Shown here piece by piece: positions 20,935 to 33,879 of a stretch of DNA of 64,000 bases. Location: assembly GCA_963556195.1 (NCBI GenBank), contig OY744525.1:27267413-27331412 (forward strand), written 5' to 3'. Below the pieces are notes generated by a model that was not told the origin of the DNA, did no database searches, and saw nothing but the letters and a program-made list of their open reading frames with translations. The stretch's first letter is position 1; each line of letters opens with the position of its first letter. Origin of the DNA: Sepiola atlantica. Lineage: Eukaryota; Mollusca; Cephalopoda; Sepiida; Sepiolidae. Both the position numbers and the translations under genes were made by a program.

Positions 20935-21750
20935 TACTTGAATTTTGCCTTTAAACTTTAATTGAAGTTAGGAATTACTTTTTATTCGTAAATTTAAAAG
21001 CTTTAAAATTACTTTCAAATTTCTATAAGTTTTGTAATCAGGCTATCTCCTCCTCCCTCTTTCTTTGATTGATTAAGATTAAAACCCGTTTCTTATGGAA
21101 CTTATTTTATCATTTCACAAAGTTTAAAGGAGGTGGAGAAAAACATCTTTTACAACTTTCACTTTCAGATATTTTAATGTTGGTTCATAATTTTATTTAA
21201 AACTGGCTGAAATACCCGTCCCAGAACAGGTATTTGCATTATTGCAACTCACTTGGAACCTTTAAGAGATCAGAGACTCCAAAATACTTTTGAAACAATC
21301 AAAAACATATTGATAATCAGTGTGTGAAAATAGAGATTACACAACTGAAGTTATGGACTCACAAAAGTTTTCATTTTGTGGAGCCTAGCTCTATTTAGTC
21401 AATCTTAAAATGAGAGAAATCTACTCAAATCTTTAAAATCAGTATAATTTTATGGCTGTTACACTTGGTTTTGTAGAAGTAATTACGATCTATTTTCTTT
21501 TGCACTCGCATAGGTTGGATTAATTGAAGCGCCAATGTCTAGCGACTGACTTAGTAAACATCCACAAAATTATTAATCATCTCACAATTAAAAACGCTGA
21601 GCACCTTTGTGATTTTCATGTGTCTAACACATGTGGATATGTAAGGAGATGATGAGTTGGATGAAAGGGGTTATCCTTTTCTCTTCTCGTAAAGAAACGG
21701 AACAACGAAAAGTATTTCTGTAACTATAACAAAAAGGGGTTTTATTAACT
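20935..21750. other. AT-rich, with a diverged copy of the 3.0 kb repeat
   Basis: 20940-21010 resembles 2940-3050 (TTTGCCTTTAAACTTTAATT block). A decayed hairpin near 21219-21250 (AATACCCGTCCCAGAACAGG) resembles, in reverse, the Helitron end at 36853. No gene seen. Confidence 0.4.
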
Positions 21751-22089
21751 CAAGGTTACCTATACCGTTTGGTATAGGTAGAAGAGAGTGGGACAGTGTC
21801 CGTCTGAGGAAGAGGAAGAATATAAGAGTTCTTAGGGCCGCTCGTGGATTTCTTCAGGTGAAGATGGTAGTAGTCGTCAAGTGGCGACGGCGGCAGGAGA
21901 GAGAGCGTTTCCTCGTTCCTCGCTGGTGCTCTCTGCGATGTGTCCAAGCTGGTGCCAGGAGGTCGTCTGATCTTTTTCCTCGAACCCCAAGGGAACCTAA
22001 GTAGTCCCTTAGGGAACTAACGATATTACTGCGCCCTGTGATTTGATTGGACAAGCCAGCTCACAGGGACAGTGATTACGCATTAAAAA

Positions 22090-22300
22090 GTAGTCCCTAT
22101 TGGTGACTGCTACAGATATGCCTACAAAGTCAGAAAAAAAAACCATCTTCCATGACTGTCGTAAACATTTTTCCACGTTCAGAATTGCTGAAGCATGGAA
22201 CAAACTGCCTGCATAATTGGTTGGCTGTCGAGATACTGCATCCTTTAAAACCCTCATGCTTCCCCAAAGTTGCCAAGACAACACCTGATGCCCCCCCCCT
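22090..22300 (+). pseudogene. Non-LTR RT C-terminal fragment
   Basis: One plus frame reads STFRIAEAWNKLPA, a stop, then VGCRDTASFKT, matching the conserved end of Jockey/CR1-like reverse transcriptases (F-x-x-R-x-x-x-x-W-N-x-L-P). A stop codon interrupts it. Confidence 0.6.
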
Positions 22301-22432
22301 CCAGACACATGCACACATGCATATCATGACTCATATGCACTGTTCATTTCCCTGACAATTGTACATTATCCTATGTACTATACGTGCACTTATAATGAGT
22401 TGTAGTGCACCTGAGCAGTTATTTATCTACCT

Positions 22433-22745
22433 CCCACAGCGTAAGATGTGACACAAGGTCGGAAAGTGGGATTTGAAAAGCCAGCGACCGAGAATTTGAG
22501 CACTCTGGCCTACAAAAAATGTCTGGGCAGCCCCGTCAGCATTCCCTGGTAGGGGCGCCTCATGTGATTAGCAATAAACTAACCCCTTCTCAAAGGGTGA
22601 GAAGGCAAAGCCTGGGAGGGTGGACCTCCTAGAACTGCACAGGACAACCCCATAGACCGGCGAAAATCGAGCCCCGAAGGCCAAGACGATACCGGTCTAT
22701 AGGGTGTTGTATGCATCGGAACAGATACTAGATTTTGATCCCGGC
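22433..22745 (-). mobile_element. U2-headed SINE, minus-strand copy
   Basis: In minus reading it starts with a mutated head (GGGATCAAAATCTAGTATCT then GTTCCGATGC), followed by the full long body including CCTTCGGGGCTCGATTTTCG, GTCCTGTGCAGTTCTAGGAG, and ACCAGGGAATGCTGACGGGG. The first few U2 bases are degraded. The 3' part is near the GATAAATAA tail. Confidence 0.75.
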
Positions 22746-22982
22746 TGAGCAATGTAAACAAGTATTTCATTATCATTTTAACACATTTAACACAAAATGA
22801 TAAGAAAATGATAATACTCTCATTTTGTGTTCCATGCCTTTTGAATAAAACGAATCAGTTGTTTTTTTTTTTTCATTTTTAAGCTCTACCAATTTCTGTT
22901 GAATGGACTTATTTTACAGTGAATTCTATCTAGAAGTGGCAAGTTCAATCCCAGGTGAAGGAACTTAGGAAAAAACGAACTG

Positions 22983-23950
22983 TCTTTATCCACTTGGCCA
23001 TGTGTCCAGTAGGAACCTTTTGTTTTAACAAAATATTTTTATCAACAAATATTATCAGTTTCTATGATAATAGAACTTTTCATACCAAAACTGAACCCTT
23101 TATTTAATCTACTGGGGTAGACTTCTATTGTTCCATGCCCTCTACCTTTTAGATAGCTAATATCAGCACTCTTATAGATGACGCACAATGTTTCCGTGAC
23201 TTCGCGTTGTCAACGTTCGGGCAGTCTCGGAAGCGCCCGAGAGTTGACGAGGCGAAAACTGCCAAACACTAAATTGAAGACTGGCAGCCGGAAGAAAATC
23301 AAACTAAAATACATATATAAAAATAAAAAACGAACAAACCATAGCTAAACGACTGTTATGAATTAGATGTTTATTTTTTATTTTTTTGTTGTTGTCAAAG
23401 GAACCATTGTTAATCAAATGTGTTTTTGTTTGTGCACCGGAAAATTTCAAAAGATGATTTTGTTTGATTTGTTAAGCAAATGTTTTTGTTTTTTCATTTG
23501 TTTTCAATGTTTGTTTGTTTTTACATGTTTTTCAAAATTTCAATTAGTCCTTCGGGAGATTCAACGAGCTGACAGAGATTATGAAATTCATTTTTTATTA
23601 TTGAACACGATTAATTTCTTCAAAAAGTTACCGGTTGCTTTCTGTAGCCTGATTGTCTAATGCCTGCTGCAACCTGATTGGTTAATAGTTTTGTCAATTC
23701 TCGGGTGCTTCCGAAACTTGCCCGAACGTTGACGACGCGAAGTCACGGAAACATTGTGCGTCATCTACTGATATTAGCTATCTAAAAGGTAGAGGGCATG
23801 GAACAATAGCAGTCTACCCCAGTAGATTAAATAAAGGGTTCAGTTTTGGTATGAAAAGTTCTATTATCATAGAAACTGATAATATTTGTTGATAAAAATA
23901 TTTTGCTAAAACAAAAGGTTTCTACTGGACACATGGCCAAGTGGATAAAG
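22983..23950. repeat. Large fold-back element, about 265-bp arms
   Basis: Arms 22983-23248 and 23692-23950 are about 90% complementary from end to end; blocks include CATGTGTCCAGTAGGAACC, TCTACTGGGGTAGAC, and GACGCACAATGTTTCCGTGA with their complements. The loop of about 440 bases is T/G-rich with no gene. The size and arm length exceed a typical MITE. Confidence 0.85.
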
Positions 23951-24015
23951 GCATTGAGTAAGAGATATTCTATAGTGAATTTTACCTTGACGTTGTGGTT
24001 CAATCCCTTATGATG
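23925..24015 (+). repeat. tRNA-like head adjoining the fold-back
   Basis: ACATGGCCAAGTGGATAAAG (A box of Leu/Ser-tRNA type) and TTGTGGTTCAATCCCTT (B box, about 23994) are spaced 60 bases apart. The A box lies inside the right arm of the fold-back, and its complement is in the left arm. Confidence 0.5.
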
Positions 24016-24074
24016 GTTTGGTTTTTCTTTTTGAGTTATTTCATGCAAAAAGACGATATTTGTTCTAAATAATT

Positions 24075-24240
24075 TATTGTATATAATACAAGTTGCTATT
24101 TTACCTATAGCATTAGAGGGGAGGGGAATTGTGGATCCATACCTTTCTTAACATTATTAGTGTGTAAATGACTACAATAGATCTGATTCCATAGTCTGGA
24201 ACGATATCCATTATGCCAATCCCTGGTAAATGAACTTTAG
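24075..24240 (+). repeat. Dispersed repeat shared with 47.8 kb
   Basis: ACAAGTTGCTATTTTAC, then CATACCTTTCTTAACATTATTAG and TGTAAATGACTACA-type blocks, in the same order as 47760-47910. Function unknown. Confidence 0.6.
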
Positions 24241-24331
24241 AAATGATGTCATCATTTTTATGACGTAATCCACTGTGTACAGGGACAAACAAACAAGCAA
24301 AATCCATAGTGTTTTAGTAGTATACATTTTT

Positions 24332-24990
24332 TTTTAACGTAGTTGACCCCAAACAAAGCAGAACGCCACTGTAGTCGTAAGGGGCTACTGAGAAAAAGGG
24401 TGAGAGTTTTCTTTTTCTTGGGGGGGGGGGGGGGGGGGGATCAACCTAAATTGGGAGCTGTGCAGCGAGATGTCTGTTTACATTAGTTTTAAATTTCTGC
24501 ATGTCAGTACCGTCAGGAAAACAGGGAGCAGGGAGGGAGTTCCAGAGTCCAGCAGCACGAGGAAAGAAGCTTTTGCAGTGAATGAATGGGATTTGGCAGA
24601 TTGTCAGATTAGTCTAGTGAATTTACGTTGTGGGGGCACCAGAGCAGTAAGTTCATCGGAGCACAGTCCATTGAAGTACTTGCAAAACAGGCACAAGGAG
24701 GCAACATTGCGGCGATGGGATAAGGGCTGGAGCTTGGTGGATAGTGAGGGACCTATTAAGTTAGCGACGTTTTTTTGGACCTTGTCTAAGAGGGAGAGAC
24801 TAGTGGATATGCACCAGCCCATATATGGCAACAATACTCCATGCATTGGCAGATGGTGGCTTTGTAGAGATATAGGATAATGTTAGGTGTGAGAAGTTTA
24901 CTAGCATGGATGAGAAAGAAAGAGAGGTTAAGACAGAGCGGATGAATGAAATAGACTTGAAGTTCCATTTGAAATTGAGAAAAGCTGAAA
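24332..24990 (-). pseudogene. Non-LTR retrotransposon 3' fragment
   Basis: Minus-strand frames give ILYLYKATICQCMEYCCHIW, SLSLLDKVQKNVANLIGPSL, and HRRNVASLCLFCKYFNGLCS, the tail of a Jockey/CR1-like RT. Its 3' UTR includes a run of about 20 G/C near 24421-24440 and a CCACTGTAGTCGTAAGGGGC block in plus reading. Close relative of 33877-34590. Confidence 0.78.
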
Positions 24991-25299
24991 CTTGAAAAAT
25001 ATGTTTTGTCTATTTGCTAGCATTTCATGACAAACAACAATGCTGATTTGCTGATTTGCTGATTCACAGTTTCATAAACAAAATTGTTAAAAATGTTGTG
25101 TAGAAACTTGCACTTTACATGGTAAATTGCTTAGGAATCAAATCCGTTGCATTGTATTTCCCATTTTATATTATGTGGGTATTCTAAAATTATTATATGG
25201 GTTTTTTAAATAAATACTAAACTAGTTATTTCTTAAAATTACTTGTATATTATAATAGTAGGTAAAATAATTTTATTTTGAATAATTCATTTTGTTGTT

Positions 25300-25680
25300 T
25301 CAGTAAAATGATACAAGTGGCAGTACTATTGTAACAATGCCAGATACTACATCGGTAGAAACCACTCATGTAATAATGACATAGCCTACTCTCTCTCTAC
25401 CTACTTGCTACCTCAATGTAATTTCTCCTATTGTGACAATGTCGTTTGCTGGGGCGATCTTTGAAAGAGCAGTTAGCGTTCTGGCACGGTACCAAGCTCC
25501 ACGAGTGGCAACGATAGGCACATCCCTTTAATGAAAGGGTTAGTTATACTCAGCTGGGTATTTGGTCGGCTTGCATGCTGCGTTAATCGGCGTCAGTAAT
25601 TCTCTCCAGAGAATTAATTATCTACTGGCTGGGCTGCAATAGAAGGCGTTCTGTAATAATGGAACAAACTATTTTACTTT
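25300..25680. other. Unclassified sequence of normal composition
   Basis: It stands out from AT-rich surroundings with even base use and blocks such as GGGGCGATCTTTGAAAGAGC and CGTTAATCGGCGTCAGTAAT. No coding frame. It could be a SINE or the relic of another element. Confidence 0.3.
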
Positions 25681-25866
25681 TTATATAAAAATATAATTTT
25701 TATTATATTTCGAAAAGGACATAATTATAAACTCGAATGTTCTCCTAAAAACAGAAATGATAAAAGTAAAAATTGGATAAATTACAATATTTAAACTATC
25801 AAATGTAGTTCAACATGTAATTATCCAATATGTAATTTATCCAATTTTTATTTCATTTCTTTTTTC

Positions 25867-25870
<4 letters not shown>

Positions 25871-25900
<30 letters not shown>
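25871..25900. repeat. (TA)n microsatellite
   Basis: About 15 TA units. Confidence 0.95.
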
Positions 25901-25903
<3 letters not shown>

Positions 25904-25959
25904 AGAAAAAATTACATTTCTTAGTTTCTTAATTCTCCATATATATATACATGAATTTA

Positions 25960-27495
<1,536 letters not shown>

Positions 27496-27499
27496 AGAA

Positions 27500-28370
27500 A
27501 GTCACGTGGAGGCGAGAAACACAAATACATACGAGAAGTGGTCACAGTTTTTATTAATATAGAGATAAGTTATCTAGATAACGTAGGGAATGCGAATTCC
27601 AAACTGTCTATTTCGTTTTCAATTAAAATGAAAAAAAAAGCTGATAAGCGCAAAGTCTTGTTTTTTTTTAAATGATTCTTGATGTTTTTTGTTCTGATAG
27701 AAAACGAACGTTCAGTTCGCATTTCTTTCTGTCGACCTCTAAAAAAAAGTGGTTTGTGTTTTTTGTATGCCATCAATCAGTCCGTGCGTGAACTCCTTGA
27801 AATCTATTTAGTAAATGTGATTTTTTGAAGCGCTATTAAGAATGTTGGGACATATTCAGAAAATTTGATATTCGACTTAAAGTTATGGAAGTTGGAACAG
27901 AAATAAACATCTTCCTCTTCATTCCTTGACCAAGTAAAAAAAAGCCAGAATAATCACCATATTGGTCGACAGAATAGCGAAAATAATTTATCCGTTGATA
28001 TTTTTTACCGGAAAGAAAGAAAAACAATGGTGTCGCGTGAGATTAGAATTTAAAAATGCATCATTATTATCAATATTTTAGAAGTTATAAATCTTTCTTC
28101 ATCTTTTATATATTTGAGTTTGAGAAATTCATTTTTTGATGAGATTGAATCCCCCTCCCCAAAAGTCGTTCACCTTTCGGGCAAGTTTTTATTTTATTTT
28201 TAAATCAACGTATTTTTTTAAATACTAAACCCGATTAATTTATATTACATATTTATTATCTGATATTAAATTACACGTACAAAATAAAACTAATTTAAAA
28301 AAAAAAAAAAAAAAGTTTTATTTAATTGTAAATTTTATTATTTTCTAAAATCATTAACAAACATAAATAA
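27500..28370. other. AT-rich DNA, nothing recognised
   Basis: No exon or repeat ends seen. A-run at 28298-28315. Confidence 0.45.
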
Positions 28371-28373
28371 AAG

Positions 28374-28510
28374 TTCCTTGGCCTTTTGGTTCGGAGCAGA
28401 GTGAGACGGATGCAATTCTTATCTTTGTTCCAATCCAGAGATCCCCTTTTGGGGGAGCTGGATTATCCCCACATTAAAAACCGACCTTGTGTCTAACTCT
28501 GCTCAAGTAA
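28374..28510 (+). mobile_element. U2-headed SINE, short subfamily
   Basis: Head TTCCTTGGCCTTTTGGTTCG; the later U2 part is degraded. Then tgttccaatccagag, a CCCCTTTTGGGGGAGC hairpin, and CCCCACATTAAAAACCGACC followed by GTGTCTAACTCT. It matches 16318-16535. Confidence 0.68.
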
Positions 28511-28679
28511 ATAGGAACATACACAAATCTATTTTTTGTTGGTTTAGATAATTAAACAAATTTAATATCGGAAAAATATTTGCATGGAGTTTTAGTTTTT
28601 TTTTTTTCTAACTTTATCAAACGGGACAATAAAAGTTACGATTACGTCGTCGTTGTTGTTGTTGTTGTTGTTATAAAAA

Positions 28680-29007
28680 AACCTTGGCCTTTTGGCTAAG
28701 ATCAAAGTGTAGTATCTGTTCCGATGGATACTGCACGCCTGTCCTGTGCAGTTCTAGGAGGTCCACCCTCCCAGGCTTTGCCTCCCCTCTTTGGGGAGGA
28801 GTAAGTTTATTGCTTACTGTCTGAGGCGCCCCTACCGGGGAATGCCGACGGGGCTGCCCAGGCAATTTTTAAATGGCCAGAGTGCTCACCTCTCGAGCAC
28901 TGGCTTTTCAAACCCCACTTTCTCGACCCGATCTTGGGTCACATCTTACTTGTGGGAGTAAGATAAAACTGGCCTTGTGCCTAACTCCTGGGGAGGAGTA
29001 AATAAAA
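28680..29007 (+). mobile_element. U2-headed SINE, near-intact long form
   Basis: Head CCTTGGCCTTTTGGCTAAGA then TCAAAGTGTAGTATCTGTTCC, body with a deletion of about 60 bases after the head compared with copy 1, then the same GGTCCACCCTCCCAGG, GGGGAGGAGTAAGTTTATTG, and ACCGGGGAATGCCGACGGGG blocks. Tail GGAGGAGTAAATAAAA. It lies about 170 bases after the short-form copy. No clear target duplication. Confidence 0.8.
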
Positions 29008-29105
29008 CCCTTTAACCTTTTCGTCTTCATTGTTCTTTGGTGTCTTTCATAAAAAAAAAACTCTTTGATTTTACACTAACCTCCAACTCCATCCGATATC
29101 TCTAT

Positions 29106-29180
29106 TTACTTGCCCCCCTTTGAGGGCAATGTTAGAAATGAGGTCGGTTTTGATGTGGAGAAAATCCACCCCACCCCCCC
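29106..29180 (-). mobile_element. U2-headed SINE, 3' end only
   Basis: In minus reading GGTGGATTTTCTCCACATCA then AAACCGACCTCATTTCTAACATT matches the 3' end of the short subfamily; the rest is lost or replaced by a C/A tract. Confidence 0.55.
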
Positions 29181-29339
29181 AAAAAAAACAAAAAAAAACA
29201 AATAGGGCATTCTAAATATTGGGAACAAAAATTAAAATTACCCCAGTCAAGAAGTATTTCTTCTGTACCCCAACTCAATGGCCAGGAAGTGCAGGAAATC
29301 CGAGGTCTGGTAACAATGAGGAGGCACGCAATAGAATCC

Positions 29340-29660
29340 ACCGGTAATCAGAATTATGTGATCTATTTCCCGCTTCTTTTGTTCCAGCTCGTTTGACTCG
29401 TTGGTCTAGTGGTCTCCATCAATTCTATGTTTTGATACCTCATTGTAATACAGCTTCCTATTCGAGTAGCTTCTTTCCAAGAATTGCGGTCTTGTGGAAC
29501 TCTCTTCCTGCTGACTGTTTTCCCTCTTACTTATACCCTTGGTTTTTCAAGACTAAGACCAATAGGCGTCTCCCGTCTTTGCGATAATCATATTTGTTCT
29601 TGTTAGCTCCTTACATCAAGTGGCTTCATGCCTTGTCTCGAGCGATTTCCATACAAAATT
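29340..29660 (+). pseudogene. Non-LTR retrotransposon 3' fragment
   Basis: The plus frame at 29393-29587 ends SSFFPRIAVLWNSLPADCF and FKTKTNRRL, the last residues of the same RT family found on the minus strand at 14622-15234, followed by its 3' UTR (AAGTGGCTTCATGCCTTGTC). Confidence 0.75.
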
Positions 29661-29679
29661 TTTAATGCTGCAGCTCAAC

Positions 29680-29750
29680 AAGTCACTCCGGTTGACGTAA
29701 CCAAATAAGTAAATTATTTACTTATTTAGTTAAGTCAACCGGAGTGACTT
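29680..29750. repeat. Palindrome of about 71 bp
   Basis: AAGTCACTCCGGTTGAC at 29680-29696 and its exact complement at 29734-29750; the inner AAATAAGTAAAT segment is palindromic too. A short hairpin MITE or terminal relic. Confidence 0.85.
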
Positions 29751-29769
29751 GCCCATTTACTAAATGGGC

Positions 29770-30175
29770 AATGGGTGATACACCAGTTACTCGATCCGCA
29801 AAAAAAAAAAAAATAGCCAGAAGCAACCTAACAAATAGAAATGTAATTAACGATGTAACACTGAGCTACTTTAGTTAACCGTATACCTGCCCCAACTTGA
29901 CTCTACAACGACAAACCCATACATTAATCCGTCATAAAATATGCTATACTCGAGGTGATAACCATACGAATCCAACAGTACTTTTTTAATGCTAAGATAG
30001 ATCTGAAATAATAATGCAAGATATGCCAACCCATTTGGACGGCTCCCACTTTAATTTCTAGGATGGCATAGAGCTCATTTGAGACAAAATAATGAATCCG
30101 ATACGACCCAACCAACCCAACTCCACTCAGTCACGTATGTTAATTAGTACCCCCTCCCTTTTATTTTTTTAACAT
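29770..30175. other. No gene recognised
   Basis: Mixed composition, no repeat boundary or exon signal seen. Confidence 0.45.
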
Positions 30176-30180
30176 AAAAA

Positions 30181-30181
<1 letters not shown>

Positions 30182-30242
<61 letters not shown>
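30182..30242. repeat. (TA)n microsatellite
   Basis: About 30 TA units. Confidence 0.95.
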
Positions 30243-30244
<2 letters not shown>

Positions 30245-30419
30245 GAGGTTAAAAAATAAATACAAATCTTTCTTTTTACAAGAAAAAATATCAAACAGAG
30301 AAAATACCCCCCCCCCCCAAAAAAAAAAAATAAAGAAAAAATAGTGACAAGACAATAGAGGTTCTCTATTCGTTCGATATCGAATATCCGACTCAAAATT
30401 AAGTAAATATTTTATGTTG

Positions 30420-31600
30420 GATTTTAAGTTTGTATCCCCCCCCCTTTTTCCCGCGTAAAATTATAAACATGTGACAAAGTATAAAAACCAAAACAAACCA
30501 ACACGGTCGGCAAGAAGAACGAATGGACATTAAAAATAAATAATTTTATCAACATGTCATCAGTGCTACATTCGCAGGTTTGAATGTGGCATCTCACATT
30601 CACTCCGCCATAAAATCCATCTATGTCCAAGGTGATATTCAACTGATGAACAAACGTCGAAATCATTTATTGTTGTTCACAGTTTAATAACAACAAAAGT
30701 GAAACTCTATTAAAAATGTAAATAAACAACGAAACATGTCACGTGATCACTATTATTATCATTTTTATAAACGTCTATTTAAAAATACATTTCTAAGTCT
30801 ACTCATATATTCATTTTTGAAGAATCCTTACCCCAAAATTTACTACCTAAATAAATTTCCAGTTTAATTTAACCAGAACAAAAAAAATTACATTTACGAT
30901 TAACAACATTTAAAAAAAAAAAAATATTTCGCCGGTCTCGGCGAAAACTTTTAATGTTATTCCATTTATTTATTTTCATAACTCAATTCTTCACTCGTGC
31001 TGGGTCGAGTTAGAGTTGGTACGATAGAAAGAAAGAAGAGAAGAAAACAGAAAAATCGAGTAAATAATCTTAAAGGTACATTTGATGAATATACTAAATA
31101 TTACACCTAGATAGATAAAAACTTATATTTCTTTTGCAAGATGTGTTTACATTTATAAACTAAATAAACAGCGGTATCCGAATTAAAAATGTACTCCATT
31201 AAAAATACATCTGGCAGCCCCGCCTCTATGAAATAAAAATAAAGCAGTTTCACTGCGATGAATGAATTGTTTTCTTAAAAACAATGACGTGAATATTTTT
31301 TACGGTTTTTAGTTCTCTGCACGAATCTTGGGATTTAATGAGATTAGAAATAATTATTAAATGTGATTAGTAACAAAATATGCGGAAGGAGAGGTTTTGA
31401 AAGAGAACAAAAAATAGTTGTTCATTTCTAAATTACCTCCCCTTGTTTTTTTGTTTTTGTTTATATTTGAAAAAAAGAACGGGGAGAAGAAGAAATTGAC
31501 ATTTCAACACGAACAACAAGAGATCATAATGTCTTTTATTTGATCGTTCAAAAAAGGTGTGGACGATGAGATTGGTCATGTTCTTAGATCTCAGACGTTA
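30420..31600. other. AT-rich DNA, nothing recognised
   Basis: No exon, RNA gene or terminal repeat found. Short hairpin CGCCGGTCTCGGCG at about 30931. Confidence 0.45.
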
Positions 31601-32015
31601 TTTTCAGCGGATTATGATCGTTGAGAGGCCGTATTCGAAGGTCTGTGCGCTCCTGTGAGAAGATTCGGATTCATTTTCATATATGTAAGAAGTAGCTTGT
31701 CCGGACGAACACAGACACGGCCACCCTTTTTCATCTTTTTCTCCCCCCTCAACACACACAGCTGGCATTTCGACATATTTATGCTGTCTGCTACAGAAAT
31801 TAGCCACCCCAGACGAAACAGCACGACACAAAGGACATCCAAGACAAGTTCTTTTTTTCTTTTTTCCGTAATTATCAAAATTTTAATGTTTTGTTTTTTT
31901 TCATTTTCCACTTTCATCTATTCTCGTCGTTTTTTTGTTGATTTTTTTTCGCCACCAATCAATCATGATGCAAAAACTATTAGAAATATTTGATATTGAC
32001 ATGTTGTTATTTCAA
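31600..32015. other. Balanced-composition stretch, coding status unclear
   Basis: Overlapping frames are open on both strands (plus 31655-31993; minus 31604-31831 and 31612-31917). None has a domain, and the plus frame ends in a Phe-rich T tract. It could contain an untranslated exon. No call made. Confidence 0.3.
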
Positions 32016-32031
32016 CCAGTCTAGACACATA

Positions 32032-32314
32032 TACGCTAGCAGAGGCCCTTGCGCTTATAGGTGGAGTATGGTCCTGTTCGGTCCGAGGTGGCCATCCTCC
32101 CATGCATTACCCCCTTCTTCGGGAAGAGGGTGATTTATTGGCGGTCGCCTGAGGCGTCCCTACTAGAGAATGCCGACAGGTCCGATCACGGCAAATTTTG
32201 CAACCATCCAGAATCCCCCCCCCCCTCCTTTTGTGGGGTGCTGGACTCCCCACTATCAACTGACGTCATGTCTAACCTTGCTGCAGTGGGGGGGGGGGCA
32301 AGGTAAATAAACAA
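32032..32314 (+). mobile_element. Diverged U2-headed SINE with target duplication
   Basis: TCTAGACACATA lies at 32020-32031 and 32315-32326, a 12-bp direct repeat. The inner sequence has a weak U2-like start (GGCCCTTGCGCTTATAGG, AGTATGGTCCTGTT) and the family body (GGCCATCCTCCCATGCATTA, TAGAGAATGCCGACAGG). The 3' side has poly-C and poly-G runs and ends GGTAAATAAACA. Confidence 0.65.
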
Positions 32315-32326
32315 TCTAGACACATA

Positions 32327-33070
32327 CATGGTCCACTCACAACTATGGCCCAAATTTTATAACCTTAATTTCATCATCTTGTTTTGTTTTTTAATTGAAC
32401 CAGACATGTACAAAAAAAGGAGCATAGTCTCACCCTCCTTCTTTTCATGTCAAAAGGTTAACTCATTGGTTGCACAAAAGAGAAGAAACATTGTTTTTTT
32501 TTATGATGGTGGCATCATACACTCCATTTGGCATTTAGTGTCCACTTGTGACTGGCTAATCAGCAAAACATATTTTAATGTCCAAATTCCTTACATTTGT
32601 TGTCATTTTACACATACTTAATTATTTCATTGTACACTTTTGTCTCGAATGTTATAAAAATTATGCATCGTTTTGTCACCGACGATTGTCGGAAGAAGAT
32701 CGCATTTGTTCCATGTTATTGCTGGCTACCCTTAATTTTGCCTATGGATTTATATTATTATTATTATCGCCCAGACACACGATTATCCTTTTTACTCTTT
32801 ACTTTCACGCTTCGTCGCATTATTTCACACGTACGTATATACCGGCTATTATTATTATGATTATTATTATGATTATTATTATGATTATTCGGTCTATTTG
32901 GAATAATGTCTGTTAGTTCTTATTTTGAACAGCAGCTCATATTTTTTTGAGGGTTTAGACAAAAAAAAAACACATCTCTCCCCCCCCCCCCTCTCACACA
33001 CACACATATTATACTAACTGTGAATTCATCAACGTTTGTTTCCCTAAGGATTTTCCCTAAATACTTTAAT
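32327..33070. other. No gene recognised
   Basis: T/A-rich with an ATT/GATT microsatellite (32848-32888) and a poly-C run (32983-32993). Open frames have no domain. Confidence 0.45.
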
Positions 33071-33074
33071 GTAC

Positions 33075-33262
33075 TTATGCAGTTTACGGACCGGGATGGA
33101 CTAATAACGTTATAATTTAGAAACTCATTCTTATCGGGGGGGGGGGGGGGGGTAATTATCCTGTACTTTCACCTAACAATTTAATAAACAAAAGATACCG
33201 TAAAAATTGAATTTGACTCGAAAATCCTATCTAGAAAATAGCCCGGTCCGTAAACTGCATAA
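33075..33262. mobile_element. MITE with 21-bp terminal inverted repeats
   Basis: TTATGCAGTTTACGGACCGG... at 33075 and its exact complement ending at 33262. The interior has a poly-G run (33137-33152) and CTGTACTTTCACCTAAC. It matches the split copy at 14478-15257. Confidence 0.8.
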
Positions 33263-33414
33263 TCATCACCCTTAATAACACAAAATACATGCCAAAATAA
33301 AACCTTATTTCTGGGATTGAGTTATGTTTGAAAAAGAAATAAAGTTTTAATTGTTCTAATTAGCCGTAATTTATAATTAACTGAACGAGTTACCCATACC
33401 TCATCCCCCCCCCT

Positions 33415-33432
33415 CTCTCTCTCTCTCTCTCA
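33415..33432. repeat. (CT)n microsatellite
   Basis: About nine CT units after poly-C. Confidence 0.85.
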
Positions 33433-33551
33433 GTTATCTATGTATTTCTATAGTCTCCTTCTCTCATTCTATGTTGATTCGGCCACTCTAATATGTCTTA
33501 ATGTCTTTCTGGGCATTTAGACAAAGAATGACTCTCTTTTCTCAGCGTGAC

Positions 33552-33610
33552 CATCTAATTTACGTACACATGTCTGTACACACCATAAACATTTATGTAA
33601 ATTAGATGGC
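33552..33610. repeat. Short inverted repeat
   Basis: CCATCTAATTTACGTACAC and TTTATGTAAATTAGATGG pair. Outer taagtctctttacttctat and tagaaataaagcgacttgtta segments suggest a larger decayed MITE. Confidence 0.55.
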
Positions 33611-33806
33611 AAAATAATAAGTCTCTTTACTTCTATATGAAAATAATGAGGAATAATAATAATATAGAAATAAAGCGACTTGTTATTTTTAGTTATCTGA
33701 GAAGAATGTCTTAATAATATGTCACAGTTTATAAATTTTTAACTGAAATCAAAGTAAAATAAATAATGGTAATGGTTGTGACCAAAGAGGTCATGGGATA
33801 CGTCTA

Positions 33807-33807
<1 letters not shown>

Positions 33808-33876
<69 letters not shown>
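33808..33876. repeat. (TA)n microsatellite
   Basis: About 34 TA units directly beside the 3' end of a non-LTR fragment. Confidence 0.95.

Positions 33877-33879
<3 letters not shown>

Noticed and set aside
31604..31993. Coding exon
   Set aside because: Open on both strands with no domain and no clear splice sites.
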